The notes beneath the pieces are model-generated. The model was given only the letters and a program-made list of their open reading frames with translations, ran no database searches and was not told the origin of the DNA. A DNA stretch of 64,000 nucleotides from Aquamicrobium sp. (lineage in GTDB: Bacteria; Pseudomonadota; Alphaproteobacteria; Rhizobiales; Rhizobiaceae). The stretch is from assembly GCA_019739225.1 (NCBI GenBank), contig JAHHDT010000006.1, positions 791,501-855,500 on the forward strand, given 5' to 3'. Both the position numbers and the translations under genes were made by a program. Below, piece by piece: positions 27,408 through 39,384 of the stretch (positions are counted from its first letter, which is position 1; every line of letters begins with the position of its first letter).

Positions 27408-28508
27408 ATGAAAAAAGCACTCTTGGCGGGCGTTGCGCTTAGCTTCGCATTCTCCACCCCCGCGCTTGCGGAGATACTCATCGGCACCGCAGGTCCGATG
27501 ACGGGCCAGTATGCGGCGTTCGGTGAGCAGATGAAGGCTGGCGCCGAGCAGGCCGTGGAAGACATCAACGCCGCCGGTGGCGTCAACGGCGAGATGCTGA
27601 AGCTCTTCGTCGGTGACGATGCGTGCGATCCGAAGCAGGCCGTCGCGGTCGCCAACCAGGCGGCGGGCGAAGGCGTGGTTTTCATGGCCGGTCACTTCTG
27701 CTCCGGCTCCTCGATCCCGGCCTCGTCCGTCTATGCCGAGGAAGGAATCGTCCAGATTTCGCCGGCCTCGACCAACCCGACTTTCACCGACGAGCGTCCT
27801 GGTGACGGCGTCTTCCGTGTCTGCGGTCGTGACGATCAGCAGGGCGACGTTGCGGGCGCGTTCCTTGTCGAGAATTTCGGCGACAAGAAGGTTGCGTTCG
27901 TCCACGACAAGACCGCGTATGGCAAGGGCCTCGCTGATGCCACCATGGCAGCTTACGAAGCTGCTGGCGGCAAGCCGGCGCTTTACGAAGCCTACACCGC
28001 CGGTGAAAAGGACTACACGGCGCTCGTCTCCAAGCTGAAGGCCGAGGGCGTCGGCGTGCTCTATGTCGGCGGATACCACACCGAGGCTGGCCTGATGATG
28101 CGCCAGATGAAGGAGCAGGGCATGGACACCGTGCTGGTGTCTGGCGACGCTCTTGTCACCGACGAATATTGGGCGATCACGGGTGACGCAGGCGAAGGCA
28201 CGCTGATGACCTTCTCGCCGGATCCGCGCAAGAACCCCGACGCAGCGCCGCTGGTCGAGAAGTTCCGCGCCAAGGGAGTCGAGCCGGAAGGCTACGTGCT
28301 CTACACCTACGCTGCTGTCCAGGCATGGGCGGAGGCGGCAACCACGGCCGGCTCGACCGACTTCGACCCGATCGTGACTGCGCTGAACGACGGCAAGTTC
28401 AACACGGTGCTCGGCGAACTCGAGTTCGACGACAAGGGCGACGTGACGTTGCCCGGCTACGTCTTCTACGAGTGGAAGGACGGCAGCTACGACTATCTTG
28501 AGCAGTAA
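27408..28508 (+). CDS. Branched-chain amino acid ABC transporter substrate-binding protein
   Basis: A 366-residue periplasmic Leu/Ile/Val-binding protein. Signal peptide MKKALLAGVALSFAFSTPALA (cleavage after ALA), then the type I binding fold starting EILIGTAGPMTGQYAAFGEQ, with HFCSGSSIPASSVYAEEGI and RDDQQGDV forming the amino acid pocket. Start at 27408 with GGGAG 6 bases upstream, which gives an intact signal peptide; a longer frame from 27186 is spurious. The 190 bases before it separate it from DUF6867, so it may also have its own promoter. A strong terminator at 28533 closes the operon. Confidence 0.94.
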   Translation: MKKALLAGVALSFAFSTPALAEILIGTAGPMTGQYAAFGEQMKAGAEQAVEDINAAGGVNGEMLKLFVGDDACDPKQAVAVANQAAGEGVVFMAGHFCSGSSIPASSVYAEEGIVQISPASTNPTFTDERPGDGVFRVCGRDDQQGDVAGAFLVENFGDKKVAFVHDKTAYGKGLADATMAAYEAAGGKPALYEAYTAGEKDYTALVSKLKAEGVGVLYVGGYHTEAGLMMRQMKEQGMDTVLVSGDALVTDEYWAITGDAGEGTLMTFSPDPRKNPDAAPLVEKFRAKGVEPEGYVLYTYAAVQAWAEAATTAGSTDFDPIVTALNDGKFNTVLGELEFDDKGDVTLPGYVFYEWKDGSYDYLEQ

Positions 28509-28532
28509 GACATCCGTGTGAACGGGAAGAAG

Positions 28533-28563
28533 CGGCCCGGCGCGCAAGCGCCGGGCCGTTTTG
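28533..28563 (+). terminator. Rho-independent terminator of the liv operon
   Basis: Perfect 11-bp arms CGGCCCGGCGC/GCGCCGGGCCG with loop GCAA, then TTTT, 25 bases after the binding-protein stop. Confidence 0.92.
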
Positions 28564-28599
28564 CGTTGCGAGACGAACGAATCTTGCTTCAGCTTGAGG

Positions 28600-28615
28600 T
28601 TTGCAGTGCAGCAAA
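28600..28615. promoter_or_regulatory. Candidate PhaR-like element upstream of pyc
   Basis: TTTGCAGTGCAGCAAA has 5-bp inverted ends (TTTGC/GCAAA) and ends 51 bases before the pyc start codon. It shares 13 of 16 positions with ATTGCAGCGCAGCATA upstream of bdhA (45421-45436). Such TGC-rich sites resemble those of the polyhydroxybutyrate regulator PhaR (AniA) in alphaproteobacteria; the regulator is inferred. Confidence 0.5.
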
Positions 28616-28666
28616 TTACCGCTAAGGAAGGCGGACCGTCCCATACATGCCAACGGAGAGCCACCT

Positions 28667-32125
<3,459 letters not shown>

Positions 32126-32171
32126 CTATCCTGAGTCGCTCGATTGATTTCTACGAGAGCGGAATATACCG

Positions 32172-32194
32172 GGATGGCGGCTTGGCCGCCGTCC
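32172..32194. terminator. Hairpin between pyc and the SH3-protein gene
   Basis: GGATGGCGGC pairs with GCCGCCGTCC (one G-T pair) around loop TTG, in the 71-base gap between two convergent genes. There is no T-tract, but the position fits a two-way stop. Confidence 0.55.
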
Positions 32195-32196
32195 GG

Positions 32197-32997
32197 TCAC
32201 TCGTAGCTGAGGAACGTCTTGTAGATGTAGCCGGTGCGACCGTCATATCGGACGGAGCACCAATCGCAGTCCGTCTCCGCCTCGATCTTTTCCAGGGCGG
32301 GTACAACCAACAGCACCTCCGCGTCGTCGGCAGGTCCCGAACGCATATTCACATAGCGCGTGGTGGTGGCCTGCTGCATCGAAGACGTGCCGATAGGACC
32401 GATGGATGCGGTTTCTTCCTCGGAGGGGACTCCGACATCGGCCTCGACCTCGCGGCGCTGGATCGCTTCGAGCTGGGCGACCTCGTCCTCCGATTCAGCG
32501 ACCGGAACGGAAGGGACAAAGGCGGAGGCCGCAGGCCTTGCAGCTAGTATGGACGACGTCCGACCGGGGTCCGGCTGGAAGGTGCCACCTTCGGCGAGAG
32601 CTGCCGGCTCCAGCAACTGCGGGGCGGATTCCACGGACGGAACAGTTGCCCGCGCCGTCGCTTCCGCAGCCGGATTTTCTTCCGTGTTTCCGGGTGCGTC
32701 TGCCGTCGTACCGGCTTGTGCCGCGGGCTGTTCGGTTGCCACCGCACCGGACGAAAGTGGCGCGGCCTGATCGTGGCTCTCCCCGGCTTCGCGGCCAAGG
32801 AACGTCCCCAGCAACACGATTAGCGCCAGCCCGCCCACAAGCGTTACAGCGATGGGCGCGGCGGACGCCGGAAGATTGGATAGAACTTCCCGTGAGGGGC
32901 GCGGAAAACGCGGCAGGCGAGGGCGGGAGCCAAGGGGCGCGAGAAACGGTTGCGGGGCCTGCTTGAACTTGAAGAGACTCTTCACGCTATTCTCCAT
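32197..32997 (-). CDS. Membrane-anchored SH3b-domain protein
   Basis: A 266-residue protein with a basic cytoplasmic N-terminus (1-45), one transmembrane helix at about 47-67 (APIAVTLVGGLALIVLLGTF), a long low-complexity Ala/Glu/Pro-rich stretch (70-195), and a C-terminal bacterial SH3 domain at about 205-266 (YVNMRSGPADDAEVLLVVPA, then DWCSVRYDGRTGYIYKTFL). Bacterial SH3 domains in this arrangement often sit in the periplasm and contact cell wall or partner proteins; no enzyme domain is present. The ATG at 32997 was chosen because the 130 codons before it are not protein-like. Function not known. Confidence 0.82.
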   Translation of the reverse strand: MENSVKSLFKFKQAPQPFLAPLGSRPRLPRFPRPSREVLSNLPASAAPIAVTLVGGLALIVLLGTFLGREAGESHDQAAPLSSGAVATEQPAAQAGTTADAPGNTEENPAAEATARATVPSVESAPQLLEPAALAEGGTFQPDPGRTSSILAARPAASAFVPSVPVAESEDEVAQLEAIQRREVEADVGVPSEEETASIGPIGTSSMQQATTTRYVNMRSGPADDAEVLLVVPALEKIEAETDCDWCSVRYDGRTGYIYKTFLSYE

Positions 32998-33197
32998 GCG
33001 GGCGATACGGTGCCCAAACCCGCCAGCTTGCGCAAACGCGCAAGCGGCTCTGCCCCTCTCCTTCTGTCGTTTCCATGGAACCGGAATGTGGCTGGGGTTG
33101 GTCGGCTTTGTGGCAATCCGCACTTCGCTGGCCCGGTCCGCAAGACGCCATGCGCACCCTGGCCCAACACCTGCCGATCCAAATGGCCTTGACTGCG

Positions 33198-33215
33198 AAC
33201 TAAATCGATTTAGTT
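33198..33215. promoter_or_regulatory. 18-bp perfect palindrome before the MFS gene
   Basis: AACTAAATCGATTTAGTT is self-complementary over all 18 bases and lies 32 bases before the MFS start codon. An even palindrome with a central CG is the usual form of LacI-family operators, so it is a likely repressor site. No regulator gene is adjacent; the 250-base gap with the SH3-protein gene holds no other gene. Confidence 0.65.
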
Positions 33216-33247
33216 TCGCCGTTGACCAATCAGGAAGCAAAAACTCC

Positions 33248-34423
33248 ATGACGACGGACACGAAACTCGCCGCCCGGCGCGGCCGCCTCGCGGTGGCTGC
33301 GATGTTCTTCGCCAACGGCTTCATCATCGGAAGCTGGGCGCCGCAGATTCCGATGGTCCTGTCGCGCCTCGGCATTACGGAAACCACGCTGGGCGTTTTG
33401 ATCCTCGTGTTCGGGCTGGGCGCACTGGTGGCGATGCCCTGGTGCGGTTACCTGATGGCCAGCCACGGCTCGCGGGCGGTACTGCGCGTGTTCGCGGTGC
33501 TTTCGTCGTTCGCGCTGCTGTTCGTCGCGCTGGCCGATACCATCTGGCTGGTGGCGCCGGCGATGTTCTTCCTCGGTGGCGTGATTGGCGCGATGGATGT
33601 CGCCATGAACACCAACGCGGTCGTGGTCGAGAAGCGGCTGGGACGCGCGGTCATGTCGTCGTCGCACGGCTTCTGGAGCCTCGGCGGTTTCGCAGGCGGG
33701 GCGAGCGGCGGCCTTATCATCCAGTCCGTCGGTCATCTTCTGCATGCCGCGATGGTCACCGTCGTGGTTTTTGCCATCGTTGCCGCGGCAGTCGGCGTGC
33801 TCGTGGAGGGCGACCGCCCAGCCGCGCAGGAGCGTACAGGCTTTGCCTGGCCGTCGAACCCGCTCGTTTATCTTGTCGGCTTCATGGCCCTTTTCTCGAT
33901 GATCCCGGAAGGCGCGGTGCTGGACTGGGCAGCTCTCTACCTCCAGCAGGAGATGGGCAGCGACATTGCGACGGCAGGCTTCGCGTTTGCCGCATTCTCC
34001 GCGACCATGGCCGCGATGCGTTTTCTTGGCGACGGCGTGCGCAACCGCTTCGGCGCGGTCGTCACCTTGCGGGTTTCGGCGCTCATCGCGGCAGCGGGGA
34101 TGCTCGTAGCGGGCTTGGCGCCGCATGCGTGGCTGGCCATCGCTGCCTTTGCGTTTTCTGGGCTCGGCATCGCCAACATGGTGCCGATTGCGTTCTCGGC
34201 GGCAGGAAACCAGGATGGCGTGGAGTCCGGAACCGGAATGAGCGTGGTCACGACGATGGGCTATTCCGGCATTCTGGTCGCGCCCTCGGCAATCGGCTTC
34301 CTAGGCGAACGAACCGGATTCGCACCGGTTTTCGTCGCGTTGTCGGGGCTTCTCGTCGTGGTAAGCCTCATGGCGGGGCTCGCCCGCTCGGCGGACTTCG
34401 TGGCTCATCAGCCCGCCGAGTAG
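33248..34423 (+). CDS. MFS transporter
   Basis: A 391-residue major facilitator with 12 predicted helices, beginning RLAVAAMFFANGFIIGSWAP and with GMSVVTTMGYSGILVAPSAI in the C-terminal half. The loop 2-3 motif is represented by CGYLMASHGSRAV. It resembles the small MFS group often near sugar or purine genes in rhizobia; the substrate cannot be named. The ATG at 33248 is chosen; the frame remains open upstream to 32852 but that part crosses the opposite gene and is not protein-like. A palindromic operator lies just upstream, so it is probably induced by a specific ligand. Confidence 0.88.
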   Translation: MTTDTKLAARRGRLAVAAMFFANGFIIGSWAPQIPMVLSRLGITETTLGVLILVFGLGALVAMPWCGYLMASHGSRAVLRVFAVLSSFALLFVALADTIWLVAPAMFFLGGVIGAMDVAMNTNAVVVEKRLGRAVMSSSHGFWSLGGFAGGASGGLIIQSVGHLLHAAMVTVVVFAIVAAAVGVLVEGDRPAAQERTGFAWPSNPLVYLVGFMALFSMIPEGAVLDWAALYLQQEMGSDIATAGFAFAAFSATMAAMRFLGDGVRNRFGAVVTLRVSALIAAAGMLVAGLAPHAWLAIAAFAFSGLGIANMVPIAFSAAGNQDGVESGTGMSVVTTMGYSGILVAPSAIGFLGERTGFAPVFVALSGLLVVVSLMAGLARSADFVAHQPAE

Positions 34424-34459
34424 GTACCGTTCACGTAGGTATCGTTTAGAAGGGCAGGG

Positions 34460-34618
34460 TCAGATCCTGCCCATCAGCACCAGGATCAACACGATCACCA
34501 GCACGACACCGAGAATGCCGGACGGGCCATAGCCCCAGCCGCGCGAATGTGGCCATGCCGGCACGGCGCCGAGCAGAATCAGGATCAGGATAATGATGAG
34601 AATTGTGCCGAGCGACAT
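34460..34618 (-). CDS. DUF3309 tiny membrane protein
   Basis: A 52-residue protein of the DUF3309 family: one N-terminal helix SLGTILIIILILILLGAVP, a short loop WPHSRGWGYGPSGILG with the conserved Trp/Gly residues, and a second helix VVLVIVLILVLMG. AAGGGGACC precedes the ATG. These proteins are widespread in proteobacteria with no proven function; some are stress-induced. It stands alone between the MFS gene and the RND operon. Confidence 0.85.
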   Translation of the reverse strand: MSLGTILIIILILILLGAVPAWPHSRGWGYGPSGILGVVLVIVLILVLMGRI

Positions 34619-34697
34619 TGATGGTCCCCTTCGCATAGTGGCGTGAAACACCACATAAATGCCGTGTGACGGGGATTGGTTCCCGCAGGGTCAGGCA

Positions 34698-34724
34698 GGC
34701 CCCTCCGGATCGTCCGGAGGGGCC
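34698..34724. terminator. Strong hairpin between DUF3309 and the RND operon
   Basis: Perfect 12-bp arms GGCCCCTCCGGA/TCCGGAGGGGCC with a 3-base loop. The T-tract (TTTTCCTT) is on the + side, so it best stops rightward transcripts; it also lies 6 bases past the RND stop on the - strand and may stop that operon too. Confidence 0.8.
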
Positions 34725-34730
34725 TTTTCC

Positions 34731-37700
34731 TTATTCGGCTGCCTTGGGATAGGCCAAGCCTTCATCGTTCGCGATGGCCGGTTTGCCGTCACCATCCGTG
34801 GAGGTCCCGACCGTCCCGCCCTTGCCACGTCTGAACAGGCGCGACAGCAGGCTGCGCTGGCCTTCGGGCCGCTTGTCGCGGGTGAACACCATCAGCGCCG
34901 AGGGCGTCACGACCAGTGTCAGCACGGTCGCGAAGGCGAGGCCGTAGACGATGGCGCTCGACAGCGAAATCCACCACTGGGTCGACGGCGCGTTGATCGT
35001 CGTTTCGTGATGAAACAGCTCGAGGCCGAGGCCGAAGGCGATCGGCAGCACGCCCATGATCGCCGAGACGGCGGTCAGAACCACGGGACGCGCACGTTCC
35101 CGGCAGGTCTGCAGCACCGCGTCCATCTTCGTCCAGCCTTCCTCGCGAAGGCGGTCATAGGTGTCGATGAGCACGATGTTGTTGTTCACCACCACGCCCG
35201 CAAGCGCAATGACGCCGATGCCGGACATCACGATGCCGAAGGTCTGGCCGGTCAGCAGCAGTCCGAGGAACACGCCGATGGTCGACATGACCACCGTCAT
35301 CAGAACCAGGAACACGCTGGTGAACTTGTTGAACTGCGCCAGCAGCACGATGAAGATCAGGAAGATGGCCGCACCGAACGCATTGGCGAGGAACGCGCTG
35401 GCCTCGTCGCTTTCCTGGCTCGAGCCTGCGAGTTTCCAGTTCGTGCCGGTCAGGTCCATCCCGCCAACTGCGTCTGCTACCTGCGCCTGAACTTCCGCAA
35501 CCTGGAAGCCATGGCCGACATTGGCCTGCACGACGATCGTGCGCTGGCCGTCGATGCGCGACAGGATGCCGGTGCGGGGCTCGGCGACACGCGAGACGAA
35601 ATTCGAGATCGGCACCGACCCCTGCGCCGTTTCGACGCGAAGCTGGTCCAGCGTCGACAGCGTGCGGCGATCCTCAGGCAGGCGCAGGCGGATGTCCACA
35701 GCGTCATCGGCACCGGCCGGGCGATAGTCGGTCAGCTTGAGACCGGTCGTCACGAGCTGGACGACCGTGCCGACGGAGGACGGGCTGATGCCGTATTGCG
35801 CGGCCTTGGTGCGGTCGACCTCAAGCGCCCAGTCGACGCCGGGGGGCGGCAACCCGTCGGAGATGTCGATGACGCCAGGCACTTGCGCGATCCGGGCCGC
35901 GACGTCCCGGGCATGGTCGTTGAGGTTCTGCGGATCGATGGCCGACAAACGAACCTGAATGGGCTTGCCGGTCGGCGGGCCTGCGTCCGGCACGCGAACC
36001 TCGACGTCGACGCCCGGAATACCGGCCATCGCAACGCGCAGGTCATCGAGAATGGCGTTGGCGGATTTGCGCTCGCGCCAGTCGACGAACTCGTACTGGA
36101 TAACGCCGACGACATCCTCGGGGATGTCCTGACCGCCACCCTGCGTCTTGCCGACGCGGGTGTAGACCGACTCGATACCCGGCCAGCCGAGCAGGCGGCC
36201 TTCCGCTTCACTCGTGGCGGCGTCCATCTCGGCCAGGGACAGGTTGCCGCGTGCGTGCACGTAGAGCAGGCCGTAATCGGGCTCCACGCTCGGGAAGAAT
36301 TCCACGCCGGCGCCGTACTGAGAATAGGAATAGAAGACGCCGCCAAGCAGGCCCACCGTCAGGACCAGCACGGTGATCGGGAAGCGTACTGCCTGCTTGA
36401 CGATCGCCATGTACCAGCCGTCGCGATGCGAACCTTCAGGCTCGACATGTGCCTTGGCGAACATGGCGCCAAGCGTCGGCGTGAACACCAGCGCGTAGAG
36501 CATCGATGCGGCGAGGGTGACGATCAGGGTGATCGGCAGGTACTTCATGAAGTCGCCGACGATGCCGGGCCAGAACAGCAGCGGCGAGAAGGCGGCGATG
36601 CGGGTCATGGTCGCGGCGATGACCGGGCCGGCCATGCGCTTGGCTGCGAGTTCGAAGGCCTGCTCCTTGGGCATGCCTTCCGACATGCGCCGCTCGGCGA
36701 ACTCGGTGACGATGATCGCGTCGTCCACCAGCATGCCCACGGCAAGGATGAGACTGAACAGCACGATCATGTTGATCGTGTAGCCCATCATCGCGAGCGC
36801 CAGGATGCCCATTAGGAAGGATGACGGGATCGCAAGGCCGATCAACAGCGAGGACCGGCCGGACAGCGAGTAGAGAATGATGATGAAAACCAGAATGACC
36901 GCGATGAGCACGTGGTTCTGGAGATCGTTCAGGAGCTGGTTGACGAAGACCGACTTGTCCTGGGTGTAGGTGACGGTCATGCCTTCCGGCAGCTCTTCGG
37001 CGAACTGATCGGCGAGCGCCTTCGCGCCGACGATGGTGTCGACGATGTTGGCGCCGGTGCGCTTCTTGACCTCGATGGCGATAGCCGGCGCGCCGTTGAT
37101 GCGCGTGATCGTTTCGGCATCCTTGTAGGTGGAACGGATGGTCGCGAGGTCTTGCGCGCGCACCACCGCATTGGGGCCGGCAACGATCGGGAGGTTGGCG
37201 ACATCCTCGACGGTCTCGATGAGCGAGGGCACCTTGACGGCATACTTGCCTTCGCTGCCCTCGATGGCGCCGGCGGCGACCAGGCTGTTGGACGCGCCGA
37301 TGGACTGGATCATCTGGTCGAGGCGCAGGCCGTAGGACGACAGCTTCATCGGGTCGATTACGACCTCGACGAGGTCGTCGCGTGCGCCCTGCAGCGACGC
37401 TTCGAGCACGCCGGGGATCTCTTCCATGCGGTCGCGCAGATCGCGGGCAGCCTTGGTCAGCACGCGCTCGGGCACGTGGCCGGAAAGCGTGACCACCAGA
37501 ACCGGGAACTCCGAGATATTGACCTCGTGAACAGTCGGCTCATCGGCATCCTGCGGGATGTCGCCCCGTGCGTCGTCGACCTTGCTGCGGGTGTCGTCGA
37601 GCGCCGTCTTCAGGTCGGTGGAGGGATCGAATTCGAGCAGCACGAAGCCGCCGCCCTGATAGGCGGAGGAGCGCATTTCCTTGACGCCCTTGATCGTCTT

Positions 37701-37913
37701 GAGCTTGGTCTCGACAGGCCGCAGCAGGAGGCGCTCCGAGTCCTCGGGCGAGATGCCCTGATAGGTCAGGCTCACATAGATGATCGGGATGGCAACGTCC
37801 GGTTCCGCTTCCTTCGGCACGGCCTGATAGGCGATGGCGCCGGCGATGACCAGAAACAGCAGGACCGAGATGGTCAGTCTTGCGTTGCGTATGGCAAGTT
37901 TGACGATGTCCAT
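34731..37913 (-). CDS. RND efflux permease (AcrB/HAE1 family)
   Basis: A 1,060-residue inner-membrane proton-driven efflux pump subunit. Features: TM1 at about 12-32, two large periplasmic loops, twelve helices in all, the paired Asp residues of TM4 in GMLVDDAIIVTEFAERRM (about 405), and the C-terminal half repeat with ASMLYALVFTPTL. It exports drugs or other amphiphiles with the adaptor protein encoded just upstream (4-base gap) and an outer-membrane channel that is not in this cluster. Substrates unknown. Full length, no lesions. Confidence 0.95.
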   Translation of the reverse strand: MDIVKLAIRNARLTISVLLFLVIAGAIAYQAVPKEAEPDVAIPIIYVSLTYQGISPEDSERLLLRPVETKLKTIKGVKEMRSSAYQGGGFVLLEFDPSTDLKTALDDTRSKVDDARGDIPQDADEPTVHEVNISEFPVLVVTLSGHVPERVLTKAARDLRDRMEEIPGVLEASLQGARDDLVEVVIDPMKLSSYGLRLDQMIQSIGASNSLVAAGAIEGSEGKYAVKVPSLIETVEDVANLPIVAGPNAVVRAQDLATIRSTYKDAETITRINGAPAIAIEVKKRTGANIVDTIVGAKALADQFAEELPEGMTVTYTQDKSVFVNQLLNDLQNHVLIAVILVFIIILYSLSGRSSLLIGLAIPSSFLMGILALAMMGYTINMIVLFSLILAVGMLVDDAIIVTEFAERRMSEGMPKEQAFELAAKRMAGPVIAATMTRIAAFSPLLFWPGIVGDFMKYLPITLIVTLAASMLYALVFTPTLGAMFAKAHVEPEGSHRDGWYMAIVKQAVRFPITVLVLTVGLLGGVFYSYSQYGAGVEFFPSVEPDYGLLYVHARGNLSLAEMDAATSEAEGRLLGWPGIESVYTRVGKTQGGGQDIPEDVVGVIQYEFVDWRERKSANAILDDLRVAMAGIPGVDVEVRVPDAGPPTGKPIQVRLSAIDPQNLNDHARDVAARIAQVPGVIDISDGLPPPGVDWALEVDRTKAAQYGISPSSVGTVVQLVTTGLKLTDYRPAGADDAVDIRLRLPEDRRTLSTLDQLRVETAQGSVPISNFVSRVAEPRTGILSRIDGQRTIVVQANVGHGFQVAEVQAQVADAVGGMDLTGTNWKLAGSSQESDEASAFLANAFGAAIFLIFIVLLAQFNKFTSVFLVLMTVVMSTIGVFLGLLLTGQTFGIVMSGIGVIALAGVVVNNNIVLIDTYDRLREEGWTKMDAVLQTCRERARPVVLTAVSAIMGVLPIAFGLGLELFHHETTINAPSTQWWISLSSAIVYGLAFATVLTLVVTPSALMVFTRDKRPEGQRSLLSRLFRRGKGGTVGTSTDGDGKPAIANDEGLAYPKAAE

Positions 37914-37917
37914 GAGC

Positions 37918-39057
37918 TCATTGCGTCCCGCCGGTCGCTTCGCTGACCAGCTTCTTGATCATCTCTTGGTCGGCTTCGACGGGGTTCACCACGTCGCCTT
38001 CGGTGACCAGCTCCTGGCCTTCCACGATCACCCGCGCATCCGCAGGGATGCCGCCCAGAACGAGCCCGGTAGGCGTGTCGTCGACCAGATCGATCGGGTA
38101 GAACACTACCTCGTTATCCGCGTTGACAGCACGGATGCCGAGATCGCCCGCATTGCTGAGTGTGACGACCGAGCGCGGCAGGACCGTCGCTGACACCGGA
38201 TCGGCACGCAACGTGACTTCCGCGGTCATGCCGGCCGGCACCTTGCGGTCCGCATTGGGCACGGCAACCTCGACCCGGAACGTGCGGGTGGCGGCGGTTG
38301 CGTCGCGGCTGATGTAGCGGATCTCGCCTTCGACCGTCATGCCGTTGACGAGGCGAACTTCGGCCTTGTCGCCGGTCTCCACGTAAGCGAGGTCGCGCTC
38401 GGAAACCTCCCCGCGTGCGAGGATCGGATCGAGATTGATGATGGTCGCAACCTGCGCGCCCTGGCTGACCGAACTGCCGAGTTCGACATCGACCTTGTCG
38501 ATGATGCCGGCAAACGGCGCCTTCAGCGTGTTGCGCTCCAGTTCGGCCTGCGCCATCTCAAGCTGCGAGCGGGCGGAAGCGAGCGCGGACATCGCGTTGT
38601 CGAGCTGAAGCTTGGGCATGCTGCCCGTCTTGGCAAGGCGGCTAGCCGCGTCGGCCTCGGCTTCGCGCTGGGCGAGCAACTGGCGCGCTGTTTCGACCGA
38701 GGCTTCCTTGCCTTCGGCTTCAAGCCTGGCGATCAGGTCGCCCTTCTCGACACGGGAGCCTTGGCGGATCGGCAGGTCTTCGATGACACCGGCCGCACGC
38801 GTAGCAAGCACGGCACGCTTGTCTGCATCGGTCGTCCCCGACAAGCGGATCGCACGGGAATGGTCGACGCGTGGCGGCTGAACCACGGCGACAGTGCGCG
38901 GCGGAGCCTGCTCTTCCTGGGTTTCTGCCGGCGTGGGCGCGGCACCCTCTTCGTCGGCAGCGCTGCCAACCGACGAGAACTCGCCTGTTGCCACCCATGC
39001 GGCGGTTACGATGAGAACGGCGATCGCCGCTACCTTGTGGAACTTGATCTTTGGCAT
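37918..39057 (-). CDS. RND efflux periplasmic adaptor (membrane fusion protein)
   Basis: A 379-residue adaptor that links the RND pump to an outer-membrane channel. N-terminal membrane helix at about 8-26 without a lipobox, a lipoyl-like strand pair (RAAGVIEDLPIRQGSRVEKGDLIARL), a short coiled-coil hairpin at about 115-175 (AREAEADAASRL region), and beta-barrel and membrane-proximal domains to the end. First gene of the pair. Upstream lies a 327-base region with two inverted repeats that may be its operators. Confidence 0.93.
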   Translation of the reverse strand: MPKIKFHKVAAIAVLIVTAAWVATGEFSSVGSAADEEGAAPTPAETQEEQAPPRTVAVVQPPRVDHSRAIRLSGTTDADKRAVLATRAAGVIEDLPIRQGSRVEKGDLIARLEAEGKEASVETARQLLAQREAEADAASRLAKTGSMPKLQLDNAMSALASARSQLEMAQAELERNTLKAPFAGIIDKVDVELGSSVSQGAQVATIINLDPILARGEVSERDLAYVETGDKAEVRLVNGMTVEGEIRYISRDATAATRTFRVEVAVPNADRKVPAGMTAEVTLRADPVSATVLPRSVVTLSNAGDLGIRAVNADNEVVFYPIDLVDDTPTGLVLGGIPADARVIVEGQELVTEGDVVNPVEADQEMIKKLVSEATGGTQ

Positions 39058-39384
39058 GTTCTTCGAAATCCAGCGAGCGATGCCCCGGCGGGTCGCGTAC
39101 CCCTACGGAAGGCGTCGATATGGGTGTGCGTTGTTTCCCATTCAATCCGGCGGTTCGCAATCAATGCGAAAAGCACGGGGTTCTACCTCAATTTTGCGGT
39201 GCAACATAGTCAGAACTTGTGATCTTCCGATCACTCCTGACAATGGGTTGTCAGCCTTTGCGACCAAGGACGTTCGGCGAAATGACAATCCGACAGCATC
39301 CGTTCAACATCGTATTCGGGTCGCCCCTGGAGACTGGCAGCCGCATCGCCCCCTGACGTGAAGGCGGCATAAATCACAGGAAAT
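39058..39384. other. 327-base region upstream of the RND operon
   Basis: No gene seen. It holds the promoter of the efflux operon and the end of the cytochrome transcript. Two adjacent inverted repeats at 39219-39254 are listed separately; the rest shows no clear signal. Confidence 0.45.
39219..39254. promoter_or_regulatory. Twin inverted repeats upstream of the RND operon
   Basis: GTGATC-TTCC-GATCAC (39219-39234) is followed 2 bases later by CTGACAA-TGGG-TTGTCAG (39237-39254), both perfect with 4-base centres. No T-tract on either strand. Two side-by-side dyads of 16 and 18 bases suggest repressor sites, about 165-200 bases before the adaptor start. Confidence 0.5.

Noticed and set aside
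32197-32997. The SH3-domain protein as a secreted cell-wall hydrolase.
   Set aside because: There is no amidase, NlpC or lysozyme domain, only a membrane helix, a low-complexity stretch and the SH3 domain.
32852-33247. An upstream extension of the MFS frame by 132 codons.
   Set aside because: It crosses the start of the opposite SH3-protein gene and the palindrome, and the extra residues are not protein-like; the ATG at 33248 gives a normal MFS start.
34659-36815. A long open frame (718 codons) on the + strand opposite the RND permease gene.
   Set aside because: It mirrors the permease, is rich in His, Arg, Asp and Gly without any motif, and arises from GC-rich codon use.
36912-37946. A 344-codon + strand frame opposite the 5' part of the RND permease gene.
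   Set aside because: Antisense shadow of a clear conserved gene; no family features.
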